Below, piece after piece: positions 8,222 to 16,633 of a DNA stretch of 64,000 nucleotides. Numbering within the stretch: position 1 is the first letter of the stretch; each line of letters opens with the position of its first letter. Both the position numbers and the translations under genes were made by a program. Origin of the DNA: Sphingomonas sp. CCH10-B3 (GTDB taxonomy: Bacteria > Pseudomonadota > Alphaproteobacteria > Sphingomonadales > Sphingomonadaceae); contig NZ_LSIJ01000009.1 of assembly GCF_001556185.1 (NCBI RefSeq), forward strand, positions 62,001 through 126,000. The letters run 5' to 3'. The notes beneath the pieces were generated by a model. The model ran no database searches and had not been told where the DNA came from. It was given only the letters and a program-made list of their open reading frames with translations.

Positions 8222-8814
8222 GATTGGTACTCGCGTCGCAAAGCGCCTCGCGACGGGCAATGCTGGAGGCGGCCGGCGTGCCGTTTGTCGCCGAAGCGGC
8301 AGCGATCGACGAAACATCGGTCAAGGCGGCAATGCTTGCCGACCGCGCGGCCCCGCGCGACATCGCCGATCGGCTCGCCGAGTTGAAAGCCGTGCGAGTG
8401 TCGAGCGTGCACCCCGATGCCTTGGTCCTCGGCAGCGATTCGATCGTGGTGCTCGCCGATGGCACCTTGCTCGACAAGCCCGAGAGCCGCGCGCAGGCGC
8501 GGGCGCATCTGGAAGCAATGGCAAACAACCAGGTCGAACTGATCAGCGCCGCCGTCGCAGCCGAAGCCGGGCGACCTGTCTGGCGTCATGTCGCCACCGC
8601 GCGGCTCGATGTCCGCCCGCTCTCGCCCGCGTTTCTCGACGATTATCTCGACCATGAATGGCCCGCGATCGCCGGCTGCGTCGGCTGTTTCCGCATCGAA
8701 GCGCGCGGCGTCCAGCTGTTCACGCGGCTTGGTGGCGATCATTTCACGATTCTCGGCATGCCGCTGTTGCCGGTGCTCGATTATTGCCGGACCCGCGGCG
8801 TTCTCGCGGCATGA
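8218..8814 (+). CDS. maf: Maf-family nucleotide pyrophosphatase
   Basis: 198 residues. Maf proteins hydrolyse non-canonical nucleoside triphosphates such as dTTP, UTP or modified pyrimidines, and affect septum formation in some bacteria. The N-terminal signature LVLASQSASRRAMLEAAGV is present, together with the catalytic aspartate region LVLGSDSIV near residue 80. The exact substrate cannot be read from the sequence. Both ends overlap neighbours as ATGA, so it sits inside the PPSR-maf-aroE-coaE operon. Confidence 0.92.
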   Translation: MRLVLASQSASRRAMLEAAGVPFVAEAAAIDETSVKAAMLADRAAPRDIADRLAELKAVRVSSVHPDALVLGSDSIVVLADGTLLDKPESRAQARAHLEAMANNQVELISAAVAAEAGRPVWRHVATARLDVRPLSPAFLDDYLDHEWPAIAGCVGCFRIEARGVQLFTRLGGDHFTILGMPLLPVLDYCRTRGVLAA

Positions 8815-9617
8815 ACTATGCCGAAGTGATCGGCGATCCGATCGCCCAGTCGAAGTCACCGATCATTCACCGATTCTGGCTCGACGCGCTCGGCATTGCG
8901 GGCGATTACCGGGCTACACGGATCGAAGCCGATGGCCTTGGCGATTATTTTGCGCAGCGGGGCAACGATCCCGACTGGCGCGGGTGCAATATCACCATCC
9001 CGCACAAGATCGCCGCGCTCGACCATGTCGCTGATCCGGCTGGCGTGCGCGACTCGATCGGCGCGATCAACACGGTGTTCCGTGCCGAAGACGGCACATT
9101 GACCGGCACCAATACCGATGCAGGCGGCTTTTACGCGCCGCTCGCCGATGCCGATCTAACCGGCAAGCCTGTCGTGGTGATCGGCGCGGGCGGCGCGGCG
9201 CGCGCGATACTGTTCGCCTTGTCGCGGATGGATGTCGGGCCCGTGACGTTGCTCAACCGCAATCCGCTGAAAGGGGCCGCGCTGCTCGCGCGGTTCGGGC
9301 TGAAGGGGAATGCCTTGTCGCTGACGGCGCCGTTGCCGCCCGCGGCGCTGCTCGTCAATGCCAGCCCGCTCGGCATGGCGGGCCAGCCGCCGCTCGCGAT
9401 CGACCTGACGCCGCTGCCGGACGACGCCATCGTTTATGACATCGTCTATGCCCCGCTCGAGACCGATCTGCTCGCTGCCGCCGACTCGCGGGGTCTGGCG
9501 ACGATCGACGGGCTGGAAATGCTGATCGGCCAGGCGGCGTTCGCGTTCGAAATCCTGTTCGATGCGGCGCCGCCGCGCGACCGCGACGAAGATTTGCGCG
9601 CGCGGCTGATGGCATGA
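8811..9617 (+). CDS. aroE: shikimate dehydrogenase AroE
   Basis: 268 residues from ATG at 8811, which overlaps the maf stop. AroE reduces 3-dehydroshikimate to shikimate with NADPH in aromatic amino acid synthesis. Substrate-site motifs: VIGDPIAQSKSPIIHRFW (residues 6-23) and NITIPHK with the catalytic lysine near residue 65. NADP-binding motif VVIGAGGAARAI occurs near 125, and the C-terminal GLEMLIGQAAFAFE is standard. It overlaps coaE by 4 bases. The open frame extends upstream inside maf, but this start matches the family. Confidence 0.96.
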   Translation: MNYAEVIGDPIAQSKSPIIHRFWLDALGIAGDYRATRIEADGLGDYFAQRGNDPDWRGCNITIPHKIAALDHVADPAGVRDSIGAINTVFRAEDGTLTGTNTDAGGFYAPLADADLTGKPVVVIGAGGAARAILFALSRMDVGPVTLLNRNPLKGAALLARFGLKGNALSLTAPLPPAALLVNASPLGMAGQPPLAIDLTPLPDDAIVYDIVYAPLETDLLAAADSRGLATIDGLEMLIGQAAFAFEILFDAAPPRDRDEDLRARLMA

Positions 9618-10207
9618 TCAAGCTTGGGCTCACGGGGTCGATCGGCATGGGCAAATCGACCGTCGCGGCAATGTTCGCCGATGAAGGCGTGCCGGTGTTC
9701 GATGCCGATGCGGTCGTCCACCGCCTGCAGGGCCCGGACGGCGCACTCCTGCCGGTAATCGAAGCCGAATTTCCGGGCACGACCGGCCCCGACGGCGTCG
9801 ATCGCGCCGCGCTGTCGGCGGCAGTCTTCCACGACGATGCGGCAATGAAGCGGCTCGAGGCAATCGTCCACCCGGCGGTTGGTGTTGCGCGGGCCGCCTT
9901 CCTTGCCGAGCATGCGTCGGCGCCGATCATCTTGTTCGACGTCCCGCTCCTCTACGAAACCGGCGGGCATGCGCATGTCGACAAGGTCGCGGTGGTGTCC
10001 GCGCATCCCGATGTGCAGCGCGAACGCGTGCTCGCGCGCCCGGGCCAGCATCCCTCAAAATTCGAAGCGATTCTCGCGCGCCAGCTCCCCGATGCGGTGA
10101 AGCGCGCCCGCGCCGACTTCGTCATTCCCACTGATGTGCCCTTGAGCGTTACGCGTGCGGCTGTCCGCGAGGTGATCGCTTGCCTGTTGGGCGGCAAGGG
10201 CGGATAA
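9614..10207 (+). CDS. coaE: dephospho-CoA kinase CoaE
   Basis: 197 residues. Last step of coenzyme A synthesis: phosphorylation of the ribose 3'-hydroxyl of dephospho-CoA with ATP. It begins IKLGLTGSIGMGKSTVA, giving the P-loop GSIGMGKST, followed by VFDADAVVHRL and the lid-region motif FDVPLLYETGG. It overlaps aroE as ATGA; dnaQ starts 8 bases after its stop. The set maf-aroE-coaE-dnaQ matches the order right of the Caulobacter origin. Confidence 0.96.
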   Translation: MIKLGLTGSIGMGKSTVAAMFADEGVPVFDADAVVHRLQGPDGALLPVIEAEFPGTTGPDGVDRAALSAAVFHDDAAMKRLEAIVHPAVGVARAAFLAEHASAPIILFDVPLLYETGGHAHVDKVAVVSAHPDVQRERVLARPGQHPSKFEAILARQLPDAVKRARADFVIPTDVPLSVTRAAVREVIACLLGGKGG

Positions 10208-10215
10208 TGTGACCA

Positions 10216-10908
10216 ATGCGTGAAATCGTCTTCGACACCGAAACCACGGGCCTCAGCTTTTCCGGCGGCGACCGGCTGGTCGAAATCGGCTGTATCGAAC
10301 TGGTGCACCGCGTGCCGACGGGCGTGCATTTCCACGTCTACGTCAATCCCGAACGGCCGATGCCTGCCGAGGCCTATGCCGTGCACGGGCTGTCCGACGC
10401 CTTTCTGGCGGACAAGCAGCTGTTTGCCGATCACGCCGATGATCTGCTCGAATTTCTCGGCGACAGTCCGCTGGTCGCGCATAATGCGAGCTTCGACTTC
10501 GGCTTCCTCAACGGCGAACTGAAGCGCTGCGGCCGCACGCCGGTCGCTATGGAGCGGATGGTCGATACGCTGGTGATCGCGCGCAGCCGCCATCCTGGCG
10601 CCAAGCATTCGCTCGATGCGCTATGCACGCGCTATGGCATCGACCGCAGCCACCGCAGTCTGCACGGCGCGCTGCTCGACGCGCAATTGCTGGCGCAAGT
10701 CTATGTCGAATTGACCGGCGGACGGCAGATCGGCCTTGAACTCGTCGAGCAGGCCGAAGTGTCGGCAGCCGCGCGCCCGATGATCGAGGCAGCACCACGG
10801 ACCGTGCGACCGGCGCGACGATTTGCGCCGACCGACGCCGAAGCTGCGCGCCACGCCGAGTTTTTGAAGACGATCAACCAGCCGATCTGGACTGCGTCCG
10901 CTGGCTGA
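10216..10908 (+). CDS. dnaQ: DNA polymerase III epsilon subunit, 3'-5' proofreading exonuclease
   Basis: 230 residues. DnaQ proofreads for the replicative polymerase. ExoI motif DTETTGLSF at residues 7-15, ExoII NASFDFGFLN near 95, and ExoIII with HSLDALCTRYGI and HGALLDAQLLAQVY (catalytic H and D) near 145-160. After the exonuclease domain there is an about 60-residue tail that would contact the polymerase alpha subunit. It lies downstream of coaE in the origin-proximal operon. Confidence 0.95.
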   Translation: MREIVFDTETTGLSFSGGDRLVEIGCIELVHRVPTGVHFHVYVNPERPMPAEAYAVHGLSDAFLADKQLFADHADDLLEFLGDSPLVAHNASFDFGFLNGELKRCGRTPVAMERMVDTLVIARSRHPGAKHSLDALCTRYGIDRSHRSLHGALLDAQLLAQVYVELTGGRQIGLELVEQAEVSAAARPMIEAAPRTVRPARRFAPTDAEAARHAEFLKTINQPIWTASAG

Positions 10909-10947
10909 CCTGCCCGCGCACGCCGTGCGCCATGTATGGAGGTGACT

Positions 10948-11520
10948 ATGGAGATCCGTCTGTCCGGCCATCAGGTCGATACCGGGAATGCGCTCAAGAC
11001 GCTGGTGACCGAACGGCTTCAGGGAATCGCCGACAAATATTTCTCACGCGCGATTTCGGCGCAGGTGACCTTGGGCAAGGGTCCGCATGACGCTGGTTTC
11101 ACCTGCGATATCGTTGCGCATGTGATGCAGGGCGTCGTTCTGAAAGGCAGCAACCGGGCAATGGAGGCTCGCAACGCGTTCGAAGGCGCCGCCGACAAGA
11201 TCGAAAAACAGCTGCGTCGCTATGTCCGGCGTCTGAAGGATCGCCATGCCGGCAACAATGCAGCGAGCACGCTCGATGATGCCGGCTACACGCTGTTCGT
11301 CGAACCCGAGCCCGAGCAGGAGCCCGAGGATTTTCCGCCGATCATCGCCGAAACGCGCGTCGATGTGCCCGATGCGACGGTTTCGGACGCCGTTATGATG
11401 CTCGATCTCCGCAACACGGCGGCGCTGTTGTTCCGCAACACCGCGACCGGTGTCCACAACATGGTCTATCGGCGGGGCGACGGGACGATCGGCTGGGTCG
11501 AACCCAATCGCCAGCGGTGA
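10948..11520 (+). CDS. hpf: long-form ribosome hibernation promoting factor
   Basis: 190 residues from ATG at 10948, chosen because GGAGG lies 5 bases upstream at 10938-10942; an in-frame ATG at 10936 has no such site. The N-terminal S30AE domain (IRLSGHQVDTGNALKT...) binds the decoding centre of stalled ribosomes. A linker rich in E/P separates it from a C-terminal dimerisation domain (about 135-190, VMMLDLRNTAALLFRN...VYRRGDGTIGWVEP). The two-domain long form makes 100S ribosome dimers in stationary phase. It is followed by ptsN, a common pairing next to rpoN-type loci, although no rpoN is seen here. Confidence 0.93.
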   Translation: MEIRLSGHQVDTGNALKTLVTERLQGIADKYFSRAISAQVTLGKGPHDAGFTCDIVAHVMQGVVLKGSNRAMEARNAFEGAADKIEKQLRRYVRRLKDRHAGNNAASTLDDAGYTLFVEPEPEQEPEDFPPIIAETRVDVPDATVSDAVMMLDLRNTAALLFRNTATGVHNMVYRRGDGTIGWVEPNRQR

Positions 11521-11600
11521 CTGCTTTCGCCGGGCGCCGATAGGGGTTAAGGCGCCCGTCTTGCCGCGACCGTGCGGGCGCCATGCCTGCGTCAGGAACC

Positions 11601-12071
11601 ATGATGACCCGATTTGACGATTTGCTCCTGCCAGCGACTGTGATCGCAAGCGTGAGCGCGTCCAACAAGAAGACGCTGATAAACCAGCTCGCCAGCGTCG
11701 CCGCGCACGTCCATGGCCTCGATGCCAAGCAGGTCGCTGCCACGCTGACCGACCGTGAGCGGATCGGATCGACCGGCTTTGGCGGCGGCATCGCGATTCC
11801 GCACGGCAAGTTCCCCGGTCTGCCGAAGATCATCGGCGTCTTTGCCCGGCTGGCGGCGCCGATCGATTATCAGGCCATCGATGAATTGCCGGTCGATCTC
11901 GTCTTCATGATGCTGTCGCCGCCCGATGCAGGCGCCGAGCATCTGAAGGCGCTTGCCGGTGTCTCGCGACGGCTGCGCGACCAGGGCTTTGTCGCTAAAT
12001 TGCGCGGTGCCGGCTCGGCCGATGCGCTTTACGTGCTCTGGACGGCGGACGAAACGCGCGATGCCGCCTGA
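11601..12071 (+). CDS. ptsN: PtsN, nitrogen-type PTS enzyme IIA
   Basis: 156 residues from ATG at 11601, 4 bases after AGGAACC; earlier or adjacent ATGs at 11583 and 11604 are possible. PtsN accepts phosphate from the EINtr-NPr chain on a histidine and regulates potassium, nitrogen and stress functions rather than transporting sugar. The active-site histidine is in GGGIAIPHGKFPGL, near residue 68. Family segments LTDRERIGSTG and PPDAGAEHLKALAGVSRRL are also present. The stop overlaps the next gene by 11 bases. The upstream hpf context fits the usual hpf-ptsN arrangement. Confidence 0.92.
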   Translation: MMTRFDDLLLPATVIASVSASNKKTLINQLASVAAHVHGLDAKQVAATLTDRERIGSTGFGGGIAIPHGKFPGLPKIIGVFARLAAPIDYQAIDELPVDLVFMMLSPPDAGAEHLKALAGVSRRLRDQGFVAKLRGAGSADALYVLWTADETRDAA

Positions 12072-12531
12072 ACGCGGCGCGGTGGCGCAAGGCGCCGACG
12101 CCCATTACCGCGCGCTCGAATCGCTCTACGCCGCTGCGCCGATCAACGCCTTGTTCGACTCGCGGCTCGAGATCACGGGCAGCGGCCTGTCGCGGATCAG
12201 CTTCACGATCGATCCGCGTCAGTTCCACGCGGCAGGAGCTGCCCATGGCACGGTCTATTTCAAGATGCTCGACGACGCCGCCTTTTATGCCGCCAATACA
12301 CTCGTCACCGATCGCTTCCTGCTGACCACGCAGTTCAACCTGTTGTTCACCCGGCCGCTCGGCGAAGGGCCGGTGGTGGCCGAAGGTCGCTGGGTCAATG
12401 GCCAGCGCCGCGTGCTGATTGCCGACGCTCGGCTGATCGATGCCAGCGGCGAGGAAGTCGCGCGCGGGACGGGCACTTTCATGCGGTCGCGCATCGCGCT
12501 TGCCTCGTTGCCGGGCTATCGCGTGCGATGA
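12061..12531 (+). CDS. PaaI-family acyl-CoA thioesterase, hotdog fold
   Basis: 156 residues from ATG at 12061, inside the last codons of ptsN. The hotdog helix motif AHGTVYFKMLDDAAFYAAN (about 60-78) with FLLTTQFNLLFTRPL afterwards is that of PaaI-like thioesterases, which hydrolyse acyl- or arylacyl-CoA. The substrate cannot be deduced. It is coupled at both ends, overlapping the DUF1491 gene as ATGA. It probably shares the hpf-ptsN transcript. Confidence 0.85.
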   Translation: MPPERGAVAQGADAHYRALESLYAAAPINALFDSRLEITGSGLSRISFTIDPRQFHAAGAAHGTVYFKMLDDAAFYAANTLVTDRFLLTTQFNLLFTRPLGEGPVVAEGRWVNGQRRVLIADARLIDASGEEVARGTGTFMRSRIALASLPGYRVR

Positions 12532-12866
12532 GCATCCGCCTGCCGGCGCGCCTGCTGGTGACGGCGTTGCTGCGGCGCGTCAACGATGCCGGCGGGATGG
12601 CAATGGTGCTGGCGCGTGGCGATGCCGATGACGGATCGATCCTGCTGATCACCGCCGACCGCGGCGCCGATTGCCGTGCGTTCGAGCGCGGCATTGCCGA
12701 ACGCGGTGATCCTGTGCTGGTGCCGGTCGGGCCGGTCGGCGGCGATGCTGCGGCGCTTGGCGATTATTGGCGCCGTCGCCGCGCGTCCGACCCCGATTTG
12801 TGGGTGATTGAACTGGATATCGCACAGGCCGAACGGTTCGCCGCTGAAACAATCGGATTTTATTGA
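12528..12866 (+). CDS. DUF1491 family protein
   Basis: 112 residues, soluble, no signal. Resembles alphaproteobacterial DUF1491 proteins: a basic N-terminus (RLLVTALLRRVNDAGG), a central strand GSILLITADRG and the C-terminal DPDLWVIELDIAQAERF. No catalytic motif is evident. Start ATG overlaps the thioesterase stop (ATGA). The following 152 bases (12867-13018) contain no gene; they must hold the promoter of the next gene, but no element was recognised. Confidence 0.8.
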   Translation: MSIRLPARLLVTALLRRVNDAGGMAMVLARGDADDGSILLITADRGADCRAFERGIAERGDPVLVPVGPVGGDAAALGDYWRRRRASDPDLWVIELDIAQAERFAAETIGFY

Positions 12867-13018
12867 CCCATTAACTCAGGGGGCCCACGGGGGCGCCACT
12901 GAAAACGCGTTGTGCTGGCCGGGGTGCGATATCGGTCGGTTACGCAGTCGGGGGGCACGCCCGGTACGATGGCCCAAGGTCGATCGATCCGCGCACCCAC
13001 CGCACATTTTGACGGTCA

Positions 13019-13672
13019 ATGAAGTTTAAGATTCCTGCCGCCGCAACTGCGGCGCTCCTCTGCGTATCAACGCTCGCATTCACGGGTGCGCCTGGCTTTG
13101 CGTTGATGCCCGACAAGCCTTCGCTTATTCCTTCGCCTGTCCTCGCCAACACATCGGCCCCGCTGCCGGTTCCCAGCCCAAGCCCCGTCGAGCCGTCGTT
13201 CGATGTGGGGCCTGTTGCCACCCCGGCAGTTCCGGCTCGGCCGGCTGTGGCTGACCAGCCCGTGTCGCTCGCCGCGGCAGTCGCGACCCAGGCAATGCCC
13301 GGCACGATCAGCGACGACCTGCGCTGTCTTGCCACGGCCATCTACCACGAAGCCAAGGGCGAACCGCTCATCGGCCAGCTCGGCGTCGCGCATGTTATTC
13401 TCAACCGCACCCGTTCGGGCCGGTTTCCGCGCACGGTTTGCGGTGTCGTCACCCAGCCGGGGCAGTTTTCGTTCGTCCGCGCTGGCCACATGACGTCGCC
13501 CGGCGAAGGCAACAAGGCCTATCGTACTGCGCTGTCCGTGGCGCAGCTCGCGATGGCGGACAAGGCGGAAAGCCCGGTTGCGGCCGCGCTCTATTTCCAC
13601 GCGACGCACGTCTCGCCCAATTGGGGGCGGCAGCGCGTCGCGACGATCGGTCGGCACATTTTCTACCGGTGA
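13019..13672 (+). CDS. secreted cell wall hydrolase, SleB-like (Hydrolase_2)
   Basis: 217 residues. N-terminal signal peptide (about 1-28: KFKIPAAATAALLCVSTLAF...), a proline/alanine-rich linker to about residue 85, then the catalytic domain. The motif CLATAIYHEAKGEP (catalytic glutamate near 112), followed by QLGVAHVILNRTRSGRFP and GVVTQPGQFSFV, matches SleB/CwlJ-type lytic hydrolases of Gram-negative bacteria. It probably remodels periplasmic peptidoglycan. It ends 28 bases before the SOS box of the next gene. Confidence 0.9.
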   Translation: MKFKIPAAATAALLCVSTLAFTGAPGFALMPDKPSLIPSPVLANTSAPLPVPSPSPVEPSFDVGPVATPAVPARPAVADQPVSLAAAVATQAMPGTISDDLRCLATAIYHEAKGEPLIGQLGVAHVILNRTRSGRFPRTVCGVVTQPGQFSFVRAGHMTSPGEGNKAYRTALSVAQLAMADKAESPVAAALYFHATHVSPNWGRQRVATIGRHIFYR

Positions 13673-13699
13673 TCGCGAGTTTCACGACCGCTTTTCATC

Positions 13700-13714
13700 G
13701 TTCGTGAAATGTTC
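13700..13714 (+). promoter_or_regulatory. LexA (SOS) box upstream of mmcB
   Basis: GTTCGTGAAATGTTC is an exact match to the alphaproteobacterial LexA operator GTTC-N7-GTTC. It ends 13 bases before the mmcB ATG and so overlaps its promoter region. mmcB is a known member of the Caulobacter SOS regulon. Confidence 0.88.
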
Positions 13715-13727
13715 TAGTCAGGCGGTG

Positions 13728-14216
13728 ATGACGTCACCGCCTGACTTTTTATCATCCACCCTTGCTGACCGGCTCGGCGCGGCGGATGTTGTGCGCGGCG
13801 TGACGCGCATGTTCCTGCGCCACGATCTGGTCACAATCGGCGAGGTGCCGCTTGAAGGCGGCCGTCGCGCCGATCTGATGGCGGTCGATGCGCGCGGGCA
13901 GATCGTCATCGTCGAAATCAAGGTATCGCGGGCCGACCTGCTCGGCGATGGCAAATGGCCCGATTATCTGGTGCATTGCGACCGCTTCTTCTGGGCTGTG
14001 CCGGCGGGTTTCGATACCGGCCCGCTCGACATGCCGGCATTCCTGCCCGAACGCACCGGCATCATCATTGCCGATCGCTATGATGCATCGATCGTCCGGG
14101 AAGCCCATAGCGTGCCGATGGCAGCTCATGCCCGAAAGCGCGAGACGCTGGCCTTTGCACGCCGCGCGGCGCGACGACTGACGCTGATGATCGATCCCGA
14201 CGCCGAGGCGCTCTAG
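13728..14216 (+). CDS. mmcB: MmcB family DNA repair protein, SOS-controlled
   Basis: 162 residues from ATG at 13728; a GTG directly before it at 13725 is an alternative. MmcB is a PD-(D/E)XK nuclease-like protein linked to mitomycin C resistance in Caulobacter. The nuclease-type core is visible: RADLMAVDARGQIVIVEIKVSR (D and ExK near 45-62), followed by DLLGDGKWPDYL and CDRFFWAVPAGF, which are family signatures. A LexA box sits directly upstream, so DNA damage induction is expected. It is monocistronic: an ankyrin gene converges from the other strand 12 bases downstream. Confidence 0.9.
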   Translation: MTSPPDFLSSTLADRLGAADVVRGVTRMFLRHDLVTIGEVPLEGGRRADLMAVDARGQIVIVEIKVSRADLLGDGKWPDYLVHCDRFFWAVPAGFDTGPLDMPAFLPERTGIIIADRYDASIVREAHSVPMAAHARKRETLAFARRAARRLTLMIDPDAEAL

Positions 14217-14228
14217 CCGATTGCGTGA

Positions 14229-14855
14229 CTAGAGCGAGGGGCCGACGCTGGCGCGGCGGTCGCGCTTGGGGATGTTCGTGAACAGTTCGGCGATCGCGGG
14301 AAAGCGCTTGTCCTCACTTGCATAGTCGCGTGCCGAGCGGCCGGCGATATTGTCGACCTGATCGGGGTCGGCACCCGCCGCCAGCAGATCGCGCGCAACA
14401 TTGACGTTGCGAAGCTGGACCGCGCGGATCAGCGGTGTCTCACCGGCCTTGTTGGCCAGATTCACATTGGCGCGGCCCTTGATCAGATAGGAAATCACCG
14501 AATCGGCACCCGCCGACACTGCGGCGAGTAGCGGCGTATTGCCGCGAATGTCGCGCAGATTGGGATCGGCGCCCTTCTGCAGCAGGAAACGGGTGTACAG
14601 CACGTCGTTGCGCTTCGCGACGATGTGCAGCGCGGTCTCGCGGGTGGTATAATCCTGCGTGTTGACGATCGTCGTGCCGGGCTTGCTCAGGAATTCGGTG
14701 ATCTCGGCGCCCTTGCTCGGGTCGCTCTTGGCGTCGCGGATTGCTTCGAGGAATTTGTAGCTGTCGGACTGGCCGAGCTGGGCTGTGGCGGGCGCTACCG
14801 CCAGCACTGCCGCGGCGATGGCGGCGATACGGATGTTGCGAAGAGTCATCGTCAC
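14229..14855 (-). CDS. exported ankyrin-repeat protein
   Basis: 208 residues from GTG at 14853-14855, which has GGGGG 6 bases upstream; ATG at 14847-14849 is the alternative, two residues shorter. The signal peptide is about 1-26 (IAAIAAAVLAVAPATAQ). At least four ankyrin units follow (about 65-190): RETALHIVAKRND, GADPNLRDIRGNTPLLAAVSAG, RANVNLANKAGETPLIRAV and GADPDQVDNIAGRSARDYA. Likely a periplasmic protein-protein interaction scaffold; the partner is unknown. It is divergent from the SCO-like gene, 82 bases away. Confidence 0.85.
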   Translation of the reverse strand: MTMTLRNIRIAAIAAAVLAVAPATAQLGQSDSYKFLEAIRDAKSDPSKGAEITEFLSKPGTTIVNTQDYTTRETALHIVAKRNDVLYTRFLLQKGADPNLRDIRGNTPLLAAVSAGADSVISYLIKGRANVNLANKAGETPLIRAVQLRNVNVARDLLAAGADPDQVDNIAGRSARDYASEDKRFPAIAELFTNIPKRDRRASVGPSL

Positions 14856-14937
14856 TCATTACCCCCGATGCGGTCGGCAGTTCCAGCCCTGGCGGGGCTT
14901 GCGTCGGCATCGCTACCAGATCATGGCTGACGGCACC

Positions 14938-15525
14938 ATGAATCACCGTCGTTTCTTGTCGCTTGCCCTGCCTGTCCTGATCGCGCTCGCGGCCTGTTCA
15001 CCCGCCGCCGAAGCGCCGCCGCTGGCGGGTGCCGCGATCGGCGGGCCGTTCACGCTGACCGACCAGGACGGCAAACCAGTGAGCGACCGCGACTTTGTCG
15101 GCAAGTACCGCATCATCTATTTCGGCTACACTTATTGCCCCGATGTCTGCCCGGTCGATGTCCAGAACCTCGCCGCCGGCCTGAAGAAGGTCGAGGCCAG
15201 CGATCCCAAGCTCGGCGCACGGATCGTACCGATCTTCATCAGCGTCGATCCTGCGCGCGATACGCCGCCGGTATTGAAGCAGTTCGTGCGCGCCTTTCAT
15301 CCCCGCATGGTCGGGCTGACCGGGTCGCCGCAAGCGATTGCAGCGGTCGCGAAGGAATATGCGATCTTCTACCAGCCGCAGCCCAGAACGGCTGACGGCG
15401 GCTATACCGTCAACCACTCGCGCCAGGCCTATCTGTTCAGCCCCGACGGCAAGCCGATCGCGCTGCTCTCGCAAGACGGCAAGCCCGAGGTGATCGCCGA
15501 CGAGATCCGGCGCTGGGCGCGATGA
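14938..15525 (+). CDS. SCO1/SenC-type copper chaperone lipoprotein
   Basis: 195 residues from ATG at 14938 (ATG 14923 possible). Lipobox LAAC with the cysteine near residue 19 predicts membrane anchoring on the periplasmic side. A thioredoxin fold follows, with the copper-binding CPDVCP near residue 67 and the third ligand histidine in TVNHSRQAYLF near 161. SCO proteins deliver copper to the CuA site of cytochrome c oxidase. The oxidase genes are not in the window. It overlaps the YcgN gene as ATGA. Confidence 0.93.
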   Translation: MNHRRFLSLALPVLIALAACSPAAEAPPLAGAAIGGPFTLTDQDGKPVSDRDFVGKYRIIYFGYTYCPDVCPVDVQNLAAGLKKVEASDPKLGARIVPIFISVDPARDTPPVLKQFVRAFHPRMVGLTGSPQAIAAVAKEYAIFYQPQPRTADGGYTVNHSRQAYLFSPDGKPIALLSQDGKPEVIADEIRRWAR

Positions 15526-15956
15526 GCGGGCGGTTCTGGGAAGATACACCGCTCGACAAGCTCGACCGCGCGCAATGGGAAGCGCTGTGCGACGGCTGCG
15601 GCAAGTGCTGCATCCACAAGCTCGAGGATGACGAAACCGGCGAGCTGTTTCCGACCAATGTCGCCTGCCGCCTGCTCGACCGGCGCAGCGCGCAGTGCAG
15701 CGATTACAAGCATCGTCACGCCTTCGTTCCCGAATGCGTTCGCCTGACTCCGGCAAAGCTTGCGACGATCGACTGGCTGCCATCGACTTGCGCCTATCGG
15801 TTGCTCGCCGATGGGCAGCCGCTGCCCGAATGGCATTATCTGATCTGCGGCGATCGCGAAGCCGTCCACCGCGCCGGCATTTCAGTACGCGGCTGGACCA
15901 TTTCCGAAGACGATGCCGGTGACCTTGAATTTCACCTGACCGACCGGACGTTGTGA
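15522..15956 (+). CDS. YcgN family cysteine-cluster protein (UPF0260)
   Basis: 144 residues, soluble. The N-terminal signature LCDGCGKCCIHKLEDDETGE (residues 22-41) and further cysteines (VACRLLD, AQCSDY, PECVRL, STCAYR, LICGD) form the YcgN/CxxCxxCC cluster, likely a metal or Fe-S site. Function is not established. It is coupled to the SCO gene before it and to the metalloprotease gene after it (GTGA). Confidence 0.9.
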   Translation: MSGRFWEDTPLDKLDRAQWEALCDGCGKCCIHKLEDDETGELFPTNVACRLLDRRSAQCSDYKHRHAFVPECVRLTPAKLATIDWLPSTCAYRLLADGQPLPEWHYLICGDREAVHRAGISVRGWTISEDDAGDLEFHLTDRTL

Positions 15957-16633
15957 CCGGCACGCCCGACATTGCGGTTGTCCGGCATCCGCGTGCGCGG
16001 CGCACCCGGCTGACGATCGACCCCAAGACCGGCGCGGTGAAGCTCACGTTGCCGCCGCGCGCCGCGCTTGCCCCGGCGCTGCGCTGGGCGGAGGAAAAGC
16101 GCGGATGGATCGCTGCCGAACAGGCGAAGCTGCCACCGGCCTGTCCGTTCATCGACGGCGGCAGTCTGCCGTTTCGGGGCCAGATGCTGACGATCGACTG
16201 GAGCGTCATGGCGTCGCGCCAAATCATAGTCGAGGGCGACCGCCTGCGCTGCGGCGGCCCGGTCGAGAGCCTGCCGACCCGGATCGAGCGCTGGTTGCGC
16301 GCTCAGGCGCTCGCGTTGCTCAGCGCAGAGACGCGAGAATTCGCGGCGCGGGCGGCGGTCACCGTCAGTCACATCGGCATTGGCGATCCGCGCGGGCGCT
16401 GGGGCAGTTGCACGTCGCAGGGCGCGATCCGCTATAGCTGGCGGCTGATCCTCGCGCCTGATTTTGTTCGCCGGGCAACGGTGGCGCACGAAGTCGCGCA
16501 CCGATTGCACATGAACCACAGTCCGGTGTTCCACGCCGCTGTCGCGAGGCTCGTCGGTGTCGATGCCGACCGGTCGCGCGCGTGGCTAAGGCAGCACGGC
16601 GCGGCGCTTCACTGGGTCGGTCGGTCGGCCTGA
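15953..16633 (+). CDS. YgjP/SprT-like zinc metallopeptidase (DUF45)
   Basis: 226 residues from GTG at 15953, overlapping the YcgN stop. The zinc motif VAHEVAHRLHMNHSPVF (HExxH near residue 182, with a third histidine) and the preceding RWGSCTSQGAIRYSWRL are diagnostic of DUF45 YgjP-like peptidases. N-terminal beta-rich region with RHPRARRTRLTID. The last 25 bases overlap the 3' end of the convergent penicillin-binding protein gene. Substrate unknown. Confidence 0.9.
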   Translation: MTGTPDIAVVRHPRARRTRLTIDPKTGAVKLTLPPRAALAPALRWAEEKRGWIAAEQAKLPPACPFIDGGSLPFRGQMLTIDWSVMASRQIIVEGDRLRCGGPVESLPTRIERWLRAQALALLSAETREFAARAAVTVSHIGIGDPRGRWGSCTSQGAIRYSWRLILAPDFVRRATVAHEVAHRLHMNHSPVFHAAVARLVGVDADRSRAWLRQHGAALHWVGRSA

